Assembly: GCF_037203705.1 (NCBI RefSeq)
Contig: NZ_JBBCAT010000001.1
Span: 717,418-781,417, forward strand
Direction: 5' to 3'
Source of the DNA: Prosthecomicrobium sp. N25
GTDB taxonomy: Bacteria; Pseudomonadota; Alphaproteobacteria; Rhizobiales; Ancalomicrobiaceae
DNA length: 64,000 nt
Shown here piece by piece: positions 44,952 to 53,473 of the stretch (position 1 is its first letter; each line of letters begins with the position of its first letter). The notes under the pieces were generated by a model. It was given only the letters and a program-made list of their open reading frames with translations. It did not search any database and was not told where the DNA came from. The translations under genes and the position numbers were made by a program.

Positions 44952-45419
44952 TTGCTTGGCGGCTGCGCCTGGCGCCCATGGCAGGGCGTGACCTTCCTGT
45001 ATGAGTTGAAGGCCCACATCGTTCCCAGCGATGCGAACGCGGGCAAGTGTTCGGCCGAACCGATCTTTGCCTTCGCGGTCGATGTCGATCGGATACCCTC
45101 GGGCAATCTCAGCCAGCCGTCTTTTCGCAGCAAAGCCCTTCACCTGCTCAGCGGGACAATTGGGGCTGCTGATTTCGGGCGTGTCTATGTTGCTGATCCG
45201 GATCCGCTCGCCCGCAACCTCAATTGTGTCACCATCGATGACCGTTGCACCGCTGGAATGCAAAACGGGCTTCACGGCCTCCCAGTTGCGCCATACGAGC
45301 AGTCCGGAGCCTATCGTGACTCCAACTACCGCCGCGAACACGCAATCCCGCACCATTGCGGAATTGTGCCTCGTTTGCTTTGGGCGAATGGGGTTCGCAC
45401 GCGCCTTCAGGCTCCTCAT
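44922..45419 (-). CDS. Membrane-anchored thermonuclease-like protein (SNase fold)
   Basis: 165 aa from the ATG at 45419; a TTG at 45455 is a weaker alternative. A basic N-terminus and a hydrophobic anchor (VFAAVVGVTIGSGLLVW, near 27-45) precede the nuclease domain: VIDGDTIEVAGERIRISNIDTPE supplies the catalytic Asp, Arg and Glu, and KDRFGRTLARV supplies the second catalytic Arg. QEGHALPWAPG closes the fold. It would be a Ca-dependent nuclease on the outer face of the inner membrane. The intact catalytic set contrasts with the degenerate SNase-like tail of the PBP in this window. Its 3' end overlaps the convergent resolvase gene. Confidence 0.88.
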   Translation of the reverse strand: MRSLKARANPIRPKQTRHNSAMVRDCVFAAVVGVTIGSGLLVWRNWEAVKPVLHSSGATVIDGDTIEVAGERIRISNIDTPEISSPNCPAEQVKGFAAKRRLAEIARGYPIDIDREGKDRFGRTLARVRIAGNDVGLQLIQEGHALPWAPGAAAKQSRIRAWCGS

Positions 45420-45967
45420 TTCAATAGATTGATAGAGCGCCGGGTTGCGAGTCAATCACGGCTCAGATTGAGGTGGAATCCGGCTTGGCGCATTTCAGGT
45501 CCGAAAGGTCTACCTTCAGAATCCTCGCGACAGTCGGCCCGCCTTGTGCCCCGCGTTCTGACCTATGGGGCAACCCCGAACTGGCTCCCGAGGAAGCGGG
45601 CTGACTCATTATAAATAAAATGCCGGGTCAGCCATGGAAACACAACCTTTGATTGACAAAATGGCCGGAATGGTGTACTCTTCACCTCTTCCATGATCCC
45701 ACATGCGGCGTTGAGGGGACGGCTTCGGCCGGGGCCCTGGGGCTAACCGACAAGATCCCGACGAGGCACTCGACCTCGATGACACCTGGGCGCCGCGCGC
45801 GACCCGGGAAGTATCATTGTTGCCAAATGAGAAAGTCGATGTCGAACACGGAACGATCCGTGACCGATATCGTGTCCATCAGTCGCGATACCGATCGCCA
45901 ATTGCGGCGACATGGAAATCAATGCCGGTCAACCGGCGATTACAAGAAACCAATTCATGAGGTGATT
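45420..45967 (+). other. Stretch upstream of the HFH protein, start uncertain
   Basis: 548 bases. The reading frame of the next gene is open from 45653, with further possible starts at 45827 and 45839, but the upstream codons look non-coding. A promoter for that gene is expected here. Nothing else recognised. Confidence 0.4.
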
Positions 45968-46837
45968 ATGACTTTTCAATTCCGAAATTTCTTCGCCCCC
46001 TCCGAACGCGCGGCAGCGCGCGATACCGTCAACATGTACGTCCGCGCGTTCACGGCGGGTCTGAAAGCCACCCAGTTCGACTTCGTATGGGGAACTTGTC
46101 ACATCCAACTCGACACAAAAGACGGACTGGATTTCCGCGATCGATCCCGAATGTCCGATGCCGCTATCGGCCGACACAAAGCGATGATGCACGCATTTGA
46201 GTCCATCGTCGCGCGAACTCGGGCCATCGTCGATCGAACCCATAGCGGATACGAGATCCGAATCGCCGTCTTCATCGACGACAAGCCCGGTTCAGCGCCG
46301 CACTTCCATTATGTCTCCGCGGTGCCACTCGGGACGGCAGCGGCGATCATGGCGGCGAGATGGGAGAGGCAGATCGGCGGCGCGCGCATGTACGACTTCA
46401 ATTTGGTGGACCTTCGCGTCGAGGCCGACCAAAGGCGCAAGCGAAATGACATCTGCTACCGAACCGGCCAGCCAATTCGTCTCCGCGATGTGATCATCGA
46501 GAAGCTCGAATACGCGGCCGGGTTCGTCGAGACAGCAGTGAAGGCGGGACACCGACACGACCACCTAGTCCGCTTCTTTCCGCGACAGCTCTCGCCACTG
46601 GCAACGCCACATCGCCGTGCAAGGGGTCGAGATATTGCGAGACAGATTGAACCGACGGCGCGTATCGAACCGGTCGTGAAAACGATCAAGCTCGAAGGGC
46701 TCTCAAACCGCCAATTACGGGCCTACATCGAGAACTTGGAGCGAGACGGAAAAGACCACGGCGCGGAGATATCAGCGGCCCAGGCGCAACTGAGGGCGAA
46801 CCGCCGCGCTGCTCTTCTGAACTCGCGAATGCCTTGA
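45968..46837 (+). CDS. Unknown protein with an HFH motif
   Basis: 289 aa from MTFQFRNFFAPSERAAA. The centre reads EIRIAVFIDDKPGSAPHFHYVSAVPLG near residues 98-124, which has the strand-His-x-His-strand shape of HUH endonucleases (Rep, relaxase, RAYT); ARMYDFNLVDLRV downstream offers a Tyr. Other HUH motifs are not clear, so this remains a suggestion. The C-terminus is charged and helical (LSNRQLRAYIENLERDGKDHGAEISAAQAQLRANRRAAL). GGTGATT is a weak Shine-Dalgarno, and an upstream start at 45839 is possible. A good intrinsic terminator follows at 46850. No firm family. Confidence 0.6.
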   Translation: MTFQFRNFFAPSERAAARDTVNMYVRAFTAGLKATQFDFVWGTCHIQLDTKDGLDFRDRSRMSDAAIGRHKAMMHAFESIVARTRAIVDRTHSGYEIRIAVFIDDKPGSAPHFHYVSAVPLGTAAAIMAARWERQIGGARMYDFNLVDLRVEADQRRKRNDICYRTGQPIRLRDVIIEKLEYAAGFVETAVKAGHRHDHLVRFFPRQLSPLATPHRRARGRDIARQIEPTARIEPVVKTIKLEGLSNRQLRAYIENLERDGKDHGAEISAAQAQLRANRRAALLNSRMP

Positions 46838-46849
46838 ACCATTCCATCG

Positions 46850-46878
46850 GCCGCTGTCCTCCGGGCAGCGGCTTTTTT
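46850..46878 (+). terminator. Rho-independent terminator
   Basis: A 7-bp perfect stem (GCCGCTG / CAGCGGC) with a 9-base loop is followed by six T. It lies 12 bases after the stop of the HFH-protein gene and should end that transcript. Confidence 0.85.
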
Positions 46879-47007
46879 CATGTGCGCTCCGAACTGTGAT
46901 GAGCTTTCGCTTCCTGGTCTGCCATTCTCCCTATGACCGGAACCGCCGCGTTGACGATATCCCGCCACGTGGCATGCTTACTGGGTTCAGTTTCAGGAGG
47001 GCTTTCG

Positions 47008-47211
47008 ATGTCACTGGAACGCGCAATTCTTCTGGTGGTCGGTGTCGTGGTTGTCGGCTCCGTGCTTCTCGCCGTCTACGTCGACCTTCGGTGGCTCTGG
47101 CTGACAGGCATCATGGGTGCACACCTGATTCAAGCGTCTTTCACAGGTATGTGCCCGGTGGTTCGTGTCCTGAAAAGGATGGGAGTGCCGAGTCGAGCGG
47201 GTTTCGCCTGA
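47008..47211 (+). CDS. DUF2892 (YgaP-type) small membrane protein
   Basis: 67 aa from MSLERAILLVVG, with AGGAGG at ideal spacing; an upstream in-frame ATG at 46933 is not supported. Two membrane helices (AILLVVGVVVVGSVLLAVYV and WLWLTGIMGAHLIQASF) are followed by TGMCPVVRVLKRMGV, the typical DUF2892 end with its Cys-Pro. These proteins occur alone or fused to rhodanese domains (YgaP) and are linked with sulfur or persulfide handling. No rhodanese is adjacent; the YeeE/YedE genes lie 9 kb away outside the island. Confidence 0.85.
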   Translation: MSLERAILLVVGVVVVGSVLLAVYVDLRWLWLTGIMGAHLIQASFTGMCPVVRVLKRMGVPSRAGFA

Positions 47212-47280
47212 AGCCCGCATGCAATAGAGGGCCACTCGTCGGACCCGATCCCCGCGCGAGGGGAATGGATGTAGCTAATC

Positions 47281-47742
47281 ATGAGAAGAAGACGAATTTT
47301 ACCTTTCGACCGGCAAGGTGCTGCGCTTTTGGTACTTTGCGTACTTGCGCTCACGATGGGCCAGACCCAATTCGCCAAAGGCGCGGACGAAGTCGAGACC
47401 ACTCGCCGTGAAATTGCCGAGGCGTGTGCAGGTGAGCCAGGCACGATCGACCCGCAGTCGATCATTTCTCGGGATCTTACAGCGGACGGCACAGCTGACT
47501 TACTAATCCATCATGAGGGGATAAAATGTGGGGGCGGCCGCAGGAGCCTATACTGCGGAATGCAGGAATGCTCTCTACAAATCTACGTCCGTCGAAATGG
47601 CAATCTATTCTTGTCGGGCAGCTTTATGGGTGCAGCAAGTGTGAATGTCAGCAACGAACGCGTGCCGATCATTCACAGCTTCGCACACGGAGGGCGGCCA
47701 ATCCAAATACGTTGGAATGGGACCGAGTTTAAAAACCAGTAG
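47281..47742 (+). CDS. Secreted hypothetical protein
   Basis: 153 aa. A long basic N-terminus (MRRRRILPFDRQ) and hydrophobic stretch ALLVLCVLALTMG form a signal peptide. The mature part contains DLTADGTADLLIHHEGIKCGGGRRSLYCGMQECSLQIYV, reminiscent of FG-GAP/VCBS-like short calcium loops (DLTADGTADL), and ends in IRWNGTEFKN. Three clustered Cys suggest a disulphide. It lies six bases from the convergent Sel1 gene. Function not recognised; periplasmic location inferred. Confidence 0.72.
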   Translation: MRRRRILPFDRQGAALLVLCVLALTMGQTQFAKGADEVETTRREIAEACAGEPGTIDPQSIISRDLTADGTADLLIHHEGIKCGGGRRSLYCGMQECSLQIYVRRNGNLFLSGSFMGAASVNVSNERVPIIHSFAHGGRPIQIRWNGTEFKNQ

Positions 47743-47748
47743 CACAAT

Positions 47749-48828
47749 TCAATTTACGACCAGCACATCTCCCGTTTCGGTGTTCTTGCACATATTGTCC
47801 GTGATGTGGAACCACGGATAACTACACTCTGTCCTTCGATTGTTGTATTTTTTCGCAACCTCCGGATCATCTGGTAACAAGATCATCAATCCAAGCGTAA
47901 GCAATCCCGCAGCCATAAGGGCGTGACTGATCTCGCCTTTCGGTTCCGTTGCCTTCAACCGATGCACTGCAATCTGATTTCCCGCTTCCGCGGATTTTTT
48001 GTACCACTGCCGGGCAAGCTGCCGATTGGGCGGCATACCCACGCCCTGCATGATCAAATCCCCGAGCAAAACCTGTGAATCTGCGTAGCCCATGCGAGCT
48101 GCTTTGGCGACATATTCGAGGGCTTTCTTGCCGTCCTTTTCCACGCCCTTTCCATTCTTATGAAGCAGCCCGATCCGGGAGTAAGCCGGAGCGAAATCCT
48201 GGGCAGCTGCGAGTCGATACCACTTCACTGCCTCATCATGTTGATTGCGCGACTCGAGAAGCGAACCGTAGGCAATCTGGGCAGGGGCATATCCGGAAGT
48301 AGCCGCCTTCTTCATCCAGGTATCGGCAAGAGCCGGATCATGAACTTGAAATCGTGTATCAAGGTAAAGGTATGCCAAGCTCATTTGTGAGATCACATGC
48401 CCGGATTCGGCAGCCGCTTGGTAGTGGGAGGGTGTCAGAGATTTCTGGGCCATCGCCCGGTACCATTCAGCCCGGTCTGGCCCCAATTGGTCCTGGGCTC
48501 GTTTCGCCGTTCCCCAAACTTGCCGATACAATTGGAGAGCGTAGCCCACGTCCTGTTTCGGGCCGTCCGCCGTATAGGCTCGTGCCAGGCGATAGGTCGG
48601 GATCGGGTTCCATGGATCCTTCCGCGCAGCCTCCTCACAGACTGCGATGGCTGCCGAGGATAGCGATGCATCAATCTCAACCACGCCTTGGGTGGGCTTG
48701 TTTGGTTCGTCAGGTGAAGCGGCGAGTTTGCCGCACTCCATCTCGACGTTCACAGTGGTAGTGGCTGCCCCAGCGGAGCTGATCTGAAAGGCCAGAACTA
48801 CGGCGCCCAAACGCGCAAGCGAGAACAT
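47749..48828 (-). CDS. Secreted Sel1-repeat protein
   Basis: 359 aa with an N-terminal signal peptide (MFSLARLGAVVLAFQISSAGAA). At least four Sel1/TPR-like repeats follow, for example ESGHVISQMSLAYLYLD, SGYAPAQIAYGSLLE, AQDFAPAYSRIGLLHKNGKGV and RMGYADSQVLLGDLIMQGVGM. A hydrophobic segment (ISHALMAAGLLTLGLMILLP, near 305-325) suggests a C-terminal anchor. Sel1 proteins act as protein-binding scaffolds and sometimes as immunity proteins for secreted toxins. The toxin-like gene at 49043 lies upstream on the same strand, 214 bases away, but a periplasmic Sel1 protein would not neutralise a cytoplasmic nuclease. Confidence 0.85.
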   Translation of the reverse strand: MFSLARLGAVVLAFQISSAGAATTTVNVEMECGKLAASPDEPNKPTQGVVEIDASLSSAAIAVCEEAARKDPWNPIPTYRLARAYTADGPKQDVGYALQLYRQVWGTAKRAQDQLGPDRAEWYRAMAQKSLTPSHYQAAAESGHVISQMSLAYLYLDTRFQVHDPALADTWMKKAATSGYAPAQIAYGSLLESRNQHDEAVKWYRLAAAQDFAPAYSRIGLLHKNGKGVEKDGKKALEYVAKAARMGYADSQVLLGDLIMQGVGMPPNRQLARQWYKKSAEAGNQIAVHRLKATEPKGEISHALMAAGLLTLGLMILLPDDPEVAKKYNNRRTECSYPWFHITDNMCKNTETGDVLVVN

Positions 48829-49042
48829 GCAGAACCCCAGATAGCTTACATTGAGCTGACAAACAGGGATCCACTGTGATCAGAACGCAACTGAAAAATC
48901 CGTGAACGAGCCGGGACAATGTCTCATTTCGCGATGTGGATGATTGTTCTGATAAAATCTAAGCCCAGCACGGTGCCATGTAAGTACAAAATACGTTGTT
49001 CTCGTCTCTGCGAGATAGGTTCAACGCACGCTGACTACGCCT

Positions 49043-50572
49043 CTATCTAACCTCAAGATCCAAAACCGCCCGCCGGGCACCTCCCGCGTTCCTGATCACG
49101 ACTACCCTGCGCAATCGTGGGAACTGCTGCGAAAAGTGCTCAAGCTTCCAGGCGCGAATTGCCTCATCCGTTATCGTTGCGCTCTCGCCTGCGCCGACCT
49201 CTATAAAGATTACCTTTGCCTGGCTTCCTGATTTGGATCCCACGTTATTTGAGATGATATTGTCTATATTTTTGCTGTTCGCAATGACGGCGTCCCCGGT
49301 CAGGTCTTCAATGGTATTAATGTTGTTCAGCTGCGCATTTGGCGTCTCAGACGTAAAGAGATGATAATCGGGATTGCGGACTCCTGGCCCGCCCGACTCC
49401 GGCATACCTCTTACGCGTTTGATCAGCCCCATTCGCCCCAACTGCGCTTCTTGGTCGAGCCAAGCTCCAAGTCCATTTTCAGCAGCTGTCGCCCCGGGGT
49501 TCAAATTCACATATGGCTCCGTGAGCCGGACTGGAACTCTGGTCGGTGCTGGCGGGGGCTTGTCGTAGTGTTGCTGTATTCTCTGGGGAAGCTTGTTCTT
49601 CGGAGTGGGACGTACTTGGGCCGGTTGTACGGGGGCCACGAGCGGATTGATTGTGAGTATGAAGAATATGCCGTCTCTCGCAACCTCCAGGAAGTCAGCA
49701 TAGGCAACTGCCATGGCTTGAATTGCTTTCTGCTTCGCGGAATAGATACGCGGCGTCGACAGCGGATCCATTCGTGGAGGAAAGCGGCGGCCACCATCTC
49801 CTAGTGTCCCTTCTCCTGCGTTCGGCTTTGAAGGAGTGTCTGCGATATCATCGATATTAATGTCGATTGTCACGCTGTCTTTGTATTCCAGCGTGATAAA
49901 CTTAGAGTAATTTCCTCCGACGGCTCTATGGCTCAATGAGTAGTAGGATCCAGCCCAATCGTCAACATAGACGGCACCAGAAATATTCGAGCCGACATGG
50001 ACTTGAATAGATGTTGCTAGCGATCCACCCTTTTTCGCAATGAGTTCAGCGTTCCCTGGCTTCTGTGGCACTATATCGACGTACAAAAGATCTCTCGCAT
50101 ACCACCATGTAACTAATTTCGCTATTGTGTGATCATCAAGCTCGACCGTGCATCCTTCCGCGTTCTTCAAAGTGACGGTTGCACTGCTACCCAATTCGAT
50201 ATCCTGCCTCCATAGGTCGCCGGTGAACGTCAAGCCGGCCCCGGCCATTCCTGCGTCCGGGTCCTTGTAGAACTGAGGGTTTGCAGACTCAGCGACCTTG
50301 GTCGCAAGGAGTTGGCCTTTGCCGTATGTAGCGTCGACCCATCCTGGACTGTCCTTCGTTTTGACCGGGAACGTCCAGCTTTCCTTCGTTGTGGAGTTGA
50401 ACCAGGAAAGGTGTACGAAGTTTCCTTGCACCTTCCATCGGCCTTGTCCGGTCATGCCATTCAGCGGGTCTTTCCATGTGACCTCACCCGTGGCTTTGAA
50501 TACGTACAGCCACTTCCATTTCATGAAAGTAACTGTCCAGCGGCCAACCAAATCGTCAACATTGCCGGTCAT
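49043..50572 (-). CDS. Candidate polymorphic toxin with CdiA-CT-like C-terminus
   Basis: 509 aa from MTGNVDDLVGRWTV; GGGGAG precedes this ATG, and the longer frame begins with TTG at 50617. Residues 1-90 form a lipocalin-like β domain (LVGRWTVTFMKWKWLYVFKA; GQGRWKVQGNFVHLSWF). An Ig/BID-like region follows to about 240, then a Pro-rich linker. The C-terminal ~130 residues (MGLIKRVRGMPESG, RNPDYHLFTSET, AKVIFIEVGAGESATI, RLRRVVVIRN) resemble the nuclease-type CdiA C-terminal toxins of the PD-(D/E)XK-like group, where pDYhhh and xxVxhEhG strands form the core. There is no signal peptide or VENN-type pretoxin motif. No immunity gene is recognised directly downstream. Toxin status is a suggestion from pattern only. 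Confidence 0.6.
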   Translation of the reverse strand: MTGNVDDLVGRWTVTFMKWKWLYVFKATGEVTWKDPLNGMTGQGRWKVQGNFVHLSWFNSTTKESWTFPVKTKDSPGWVDATYGKGQLLATKVAESANPQFYKDPDAGMAGAGLTFTGDLWRQDIELGSSATVTLKNAEGCTVELDDHTIAKLVTWWYARDLLYVDIVPQKPGNAELIAKKGGSLATSIQVHVGSNISGAVYVDDWAGSYYSLSHRAVGGNYSKFITLEYKDSVTIDINIDDIADTPSKPNAGEGTLGDGGRRFPPRMDPLSTPRIYSAKQKAIQAMAVAYADFLEVARDGIFFILTINPLVAPVQPAQVRPTPKNKLPQRIQQHYDKPPPAPTRVPVRLTEPYVNLNPGATAAENGLGAWLDQEAQLGRMGLIKRVRGMPESGGPGVRNPDYHLFTSETPNAQLNNINTIEDLTGDAVIANSKNIDNIISNNVGSKSGSQAKVIFIEVGAGESATITDEAIRAWKLEHFSQQFPRLRRVVVIRNAGGARRAVLDLEVR

Positions 50573-51376
50573 GCCTGAGCTCCCCAGCAGGTTCAAAGAT
50601 ATGAACGAACATAACAAGCGAGAAGGATGACGTCACACGTCGTGCGCTTCAATCAGCAGAACATCAATTCATCGAGATCGCGACCGAAAGCTAGCCATCT
50701 GGACTTGCATTGCGAAGTTTGCGGACACATTTGCTGATTCAATGCCGAACATAATTCAGTGCTGGAAATCAGCGATAGATCAAACTTCAAGAGCGTCCTC
50801 GATACTCAACTGCTACGCAGGCGAGACCTTTCGGTCCCGATCGCCAGTTTCATATCCACTGTTCTCGTCCACTCACGAATGTTCGGAACACACTTCGGGC
50901 CGGCACTGGCCCAAAGCGTGTTTCGGTGTCTCACGACTGTCCCGTCGCACATTGGATCTCGATTAACCCGCCGGCGGGGAAGGGGCGGTTCTGCGGTCTC
51001 CCTTTTACAATCGGCTTCTCGATAGAGCGCCAGTCGCACGGGCCGATCCAACAACCTCGTGCTATCTCCGGGTCGTAAGTGTAAGCGTTGCCCGGTCGTG
51101 CCGGCGGCGATGCGCGCCGGCTTGAAATCATGATGTACTGCTTACCGCGTCCAAGGCGCCCTCGAGCACTCCTCTGAACCGCGGTGCCGCCCTCGCCCAT
51201 GTTCGAAGGTGGGATCGGAATCCCGTCTTGTACGTACCTCCTGTGTTGGCACGCCCGGGCTATTCAATGACGCTGCCCGTTGCGTTCCGCGCGAAGCGGC
51301 ATAAGTTTCAATTCCATGAATATTTATGTTCGCGCGAACGCACGTCGGACCTTTTCCGGACAAAGTTGTCGAGCCG
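50573..51376 (-). other. Long intergenic stretch, no supported gene
   Basis: 804 bases. Open frames on both strands (for example 50931-51200 and 51142-51363 on minus) lack a Shine-Dalgarno, signal peptide or recognisable motif. It may contain decayed genes typical of islands. Confidence 0.45.
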
Positions 51377-51775
51377 TCATTTCGGACATCGCCGGAACTC
51401 CATGCGATGACCGCCCGGGAAGGTTCTCACATATCGATCCGGTCCCGACCACACGATCTGATCCGAGTACGATTTTCCTCGGACGACTTCCGTCAGACGA
51501 TTGCCTTCGAGTCGCCAACGTCCCGTGGCGCCCGGTCCCGCATAAGTACCGTTTGCGGAGTACTGAACTGTTTCTCCGCTGTCGCAGCCTAATGGGAACT
51601 CGACACCGGGCTGGATGCCCAACCATCGACCTACAAGTGGGCTACCGGTTGCGCTCTGAATCAACATGATGGACGGCTGCGCGCCAAAAGAGTTTTCCTT
51701 AAACGGGGCATTCGCGGACGAATCCGGGAAGAGGGCAAATGTGAGCGTCACAATGCCCTGAGCTGCACTCATCAT
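51377..51775 (-). CDS. Small VGRW-domain hypothetical protein
   Basis: 132 aa. The ATG at 51775 has GGGAGG at good distance. A short hydrophobic N-terminus (GIVTLTFALF) may be a weak signal peptide. The body begins PLVGRWLGIQPGVEFPLGCDSG and continues GATGRWRLEGNRLTEVV and PGGHRMEFRRCP, the shape of a small β-barrel (lipocalin-like) domain with two Cys. The VGRW start and GxGRWxLxGN strand recall the N-terminal domain of the toxin candidate at 49043. No named family. Confidence 0.6.
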   Translation of the reverse strand: MMSAAQGIVTLTFALFPDSSANAPFKENSFGAQPSIMLIQSATGSPLVGRWLGIQPGVEFPLGCDSGETVQYSANGTYAGPGATGRWRLEGNRLTEVVRGKSYSDQIVWSGPDRYVRTFPGGHRMEFRRCPK

Positions 51776-52010
51776 TGCTTGCCTCCCTGAATTGATAGGT
51801 AACGCCAGCTTCGCAGCTATAGGGCCGTGAAGGCCTGCCCCGCCTTCAGCTCCGTCAATGGTGATCCGATCAATCATCCGGTGTCGCGAACCACGGCCCG
51901 GTTACCGTCTTTCGTCAACTGGCGCATTGGTCTGCGCATCACATGACAAACTCGTCAGGAATGATACGCTGCCTTCGCGCTATTATCATTATCGCAAACG
52001 GAGGGCTCTC

Positions 52011-52379
52011 ATGCGACGCTGGCACTTGGTCGTCTCGATTGCCGTCGTGCTCGCAAGCAACTCTGAAGCAACGGCCCAGGCCAAATCCGCGCAACCCGAG
52101 TACGTGGGGCGTTGGGCTCACAAGCCCGCATGGTGCAAAAACCGTCGAGGCACCTCGGATGAAATTCCACTGGCGTTTTCCCTCGGTGGATACCAGGGTC
52201 TGGACGAGGCCTGCCGGTTTGAAAAGATCGTGGGCGGATCCGGACGCTGGCAGATCTTCCAAGTTTGCTCGGGCGAGGGGGATAGCCACAGTGACCGGGT
52301 AGAGTTGGCCGTGAAGGGAAATAAGCTTACAATGAGCTATCAGAACGGGCAGAAGTTCCAGTTCACTCGGTGCCCGTGA
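52011..52379 (+). CDS. Small secreted VGRW-domain protein
   Basis: 122 aa. GGAGGG precedes the ATG; the longer frame from 51858 is unsupported. A signal peptide (MRRWHLVVSIAVVLASNSEATAQ) leads to EYVGRWAHKPAWCKNRRG, GSGRWQIFQVCSGEG, KGNKLTMSYQNGQKFQFTRC, with four Cys. It appears to be a small exported β-barrel domain. The VGRW/GRW pattern is shared with two neighbours on the opposite strand. Function unknown. Confidence 0.72.
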   Translation: MRRWHLVVSIAVVLASNSEATAQAKSAQPEYVGRWAHKPAWCKNRRGTSDEIPLAFSLGGYQGLDEACRFEKIVGGSGRWQIFQVCSGEGDSHSDRVELAVKGNKLTMSYQNGQKFQFTRCP

Positions 52380-52541
52380 CCCCTTGATCGGAGAGCTGTC
52401 GAACACGCACCCGACACCTATGAGGCCATCCTAATAGGCGAGGTCCTCAGACGAAACTGTAGGCGGGATGGCTCATGCGGCCGAATCGGATTCAGGATTG
52501 CCCGATTACCCGTGTCATCGAATTCCGCGCACGCAACTTCG

Positions 52542-52808
52542 TTAACGAAGTTCCCTCTCGATATCAGCCAAAGCCAGCTCAGCTTCTCTGGCAAGGATAG
52601 CGGACTCTCTGCGACGATCCTTCACCGAATTCCGAGCGCTCTCCAAAAAGTCTGAGATGGTCTCGTCGTCGAGCTGGTTCTTATCAATGAGTCTCGTCAT
52701 AGCGAGAAACACGTCGGTCTGAATGCTGCGGCCACGAACCGAATAGAATTCGACTTGATCACGGCAGAAGCGTCTGATTTTCAGTATAAGAGTATTGTTT
52801 TGGTCCAT
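52542..52808 (-). CDS. Small helical hypothetical protein
   Basis: 88 aa with GGAG 11 bases before the ATG. The sequence (MDQNNTLILKIRRFCRDQVEFYSVRG; IQTDVFLAMTRLIDKNQLDDETISDFLESARNSVKDRRRESAILAREAELALADIERELR) is fully helical and charged, with no signal peptide. It lies downstream of the H-NS gene on the same strand, beyond an intrinsic terminator. No family recognised. Confidence 0.65.
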   Translation of the reverse strand: MDQNNTLILKIRRFCRDQVEFYSVRGRSIQTDVFLAMTRLIDKNQLDDETISDFLESARNSVKDRRRESAILAREAELALADIERELR

Positions 52809-52914
52809 TGTAAGTTCTCCATGAATAATACACTGTGTATTTATACCGCGCGCATGGCAGTCCTAACGGAATCTCACAACGTGAATGTACAAAGGGATAA
52901 GTGGTATCCTTCTC

Positions 52915-52941
52915 ATAAAAAACGGGGCCGTCTCCGGCCCC
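52915..52941 (-). terminator. Rho-independent terminator of the H-NS gene
   Basis: A 7-bp GC-rich stem (GGGGCCG / CGGCCCC) with a 4-base loop is followed, on the minus strand, by a T-rich run (six T then AT). It begins 15 bases after the H-NS stop codon. Confidence 0.85.
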
Positions 52942-52955
52942 AGTTTAGGTAGATA

Positions 52956-53291
52956 CTACTGCGTTGGCTCCGAAGGTACGAAGAGTTCTTCCCTGTCTCC
53001 GGCGTAGTTCTGGAGCCACTTCGGAGTCGGGCCTTTTTGCTTCCAAATCTTTGTCTCTTCCGGATCCGGATGCCGGTAGTGACCACTTCGTTTGGTTCTT
53101 TTCTCCGCGGTGGGTAACAACGCCTTTGGCTCGAGGTCAAGTTCAGCCGCCATTTCTGCCACCCTTCGTTTGTACTCCTCAATCTTTGTAGTCTGCTTGC
53201 GAGCGATCTCCATGTCGACGCGCTCGCGAATCTCTTTCAGCAGTGGGATATCGAGCATGGGGATGCGATCCAAGAACTGAGCTTGGTCCAT
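52956..53291 (-). CDS. H-NS family histone-like nucleoid protein
   Basis: 111 aa from MDQAQFLDRIPM; CGGAGAC precedes that ATG, while an upstream start at 53369 is less likely. The N-terminal half is a coiled-coil oligomerisation segment (LLKEIRERVDMEIARKQTTKIEEYKRRVAEMAAEL). The C-terminal half has the H-NS DNA-binding signature (YRHPDPEETKIWKQKGPTPKWLQNYAG). It should bind AT-rich DNA and silence horizontally acquired genes, such as the less GC-rich island that carries it. An intrinsic terminator follows. Confidence 0.88.
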   Translation of the reverse strand: MDQAQFLDRIPMLDIPLLKEIRERVDMEIARKQTTKIEEYKRRVAEMAAELDLEPKALLPTAEKRTKRSGHYRHPDPEETKIWKQKGPTPKWLQNYAGDREELFVPSEPTQ

Positions 53292-53473
53292 TATTGTCTC
53301 CGTGTCGTTCGATGCTTGATGTGGGCTCGCCGCGAGAGTTTTGTACGCCATTTGAACATGAGTCGTCAATGAAGAATTTTAGAACAACACACAAATACTT
53401 TGTCTAATCGGAAAACCGATGACATATGATTGGAAGGCTGGTAGGCGATTACGATCAAAGAGGGAGGCGTCTC

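Noticed and set aside
47749-48828. Sel1 protein as the immunity protein of the toxin candidate
   Set aside because: It has a signal peptide, while a nuclease-type toxin needs a cytoplasmic immunity protein, and 214 bases separate the genes.
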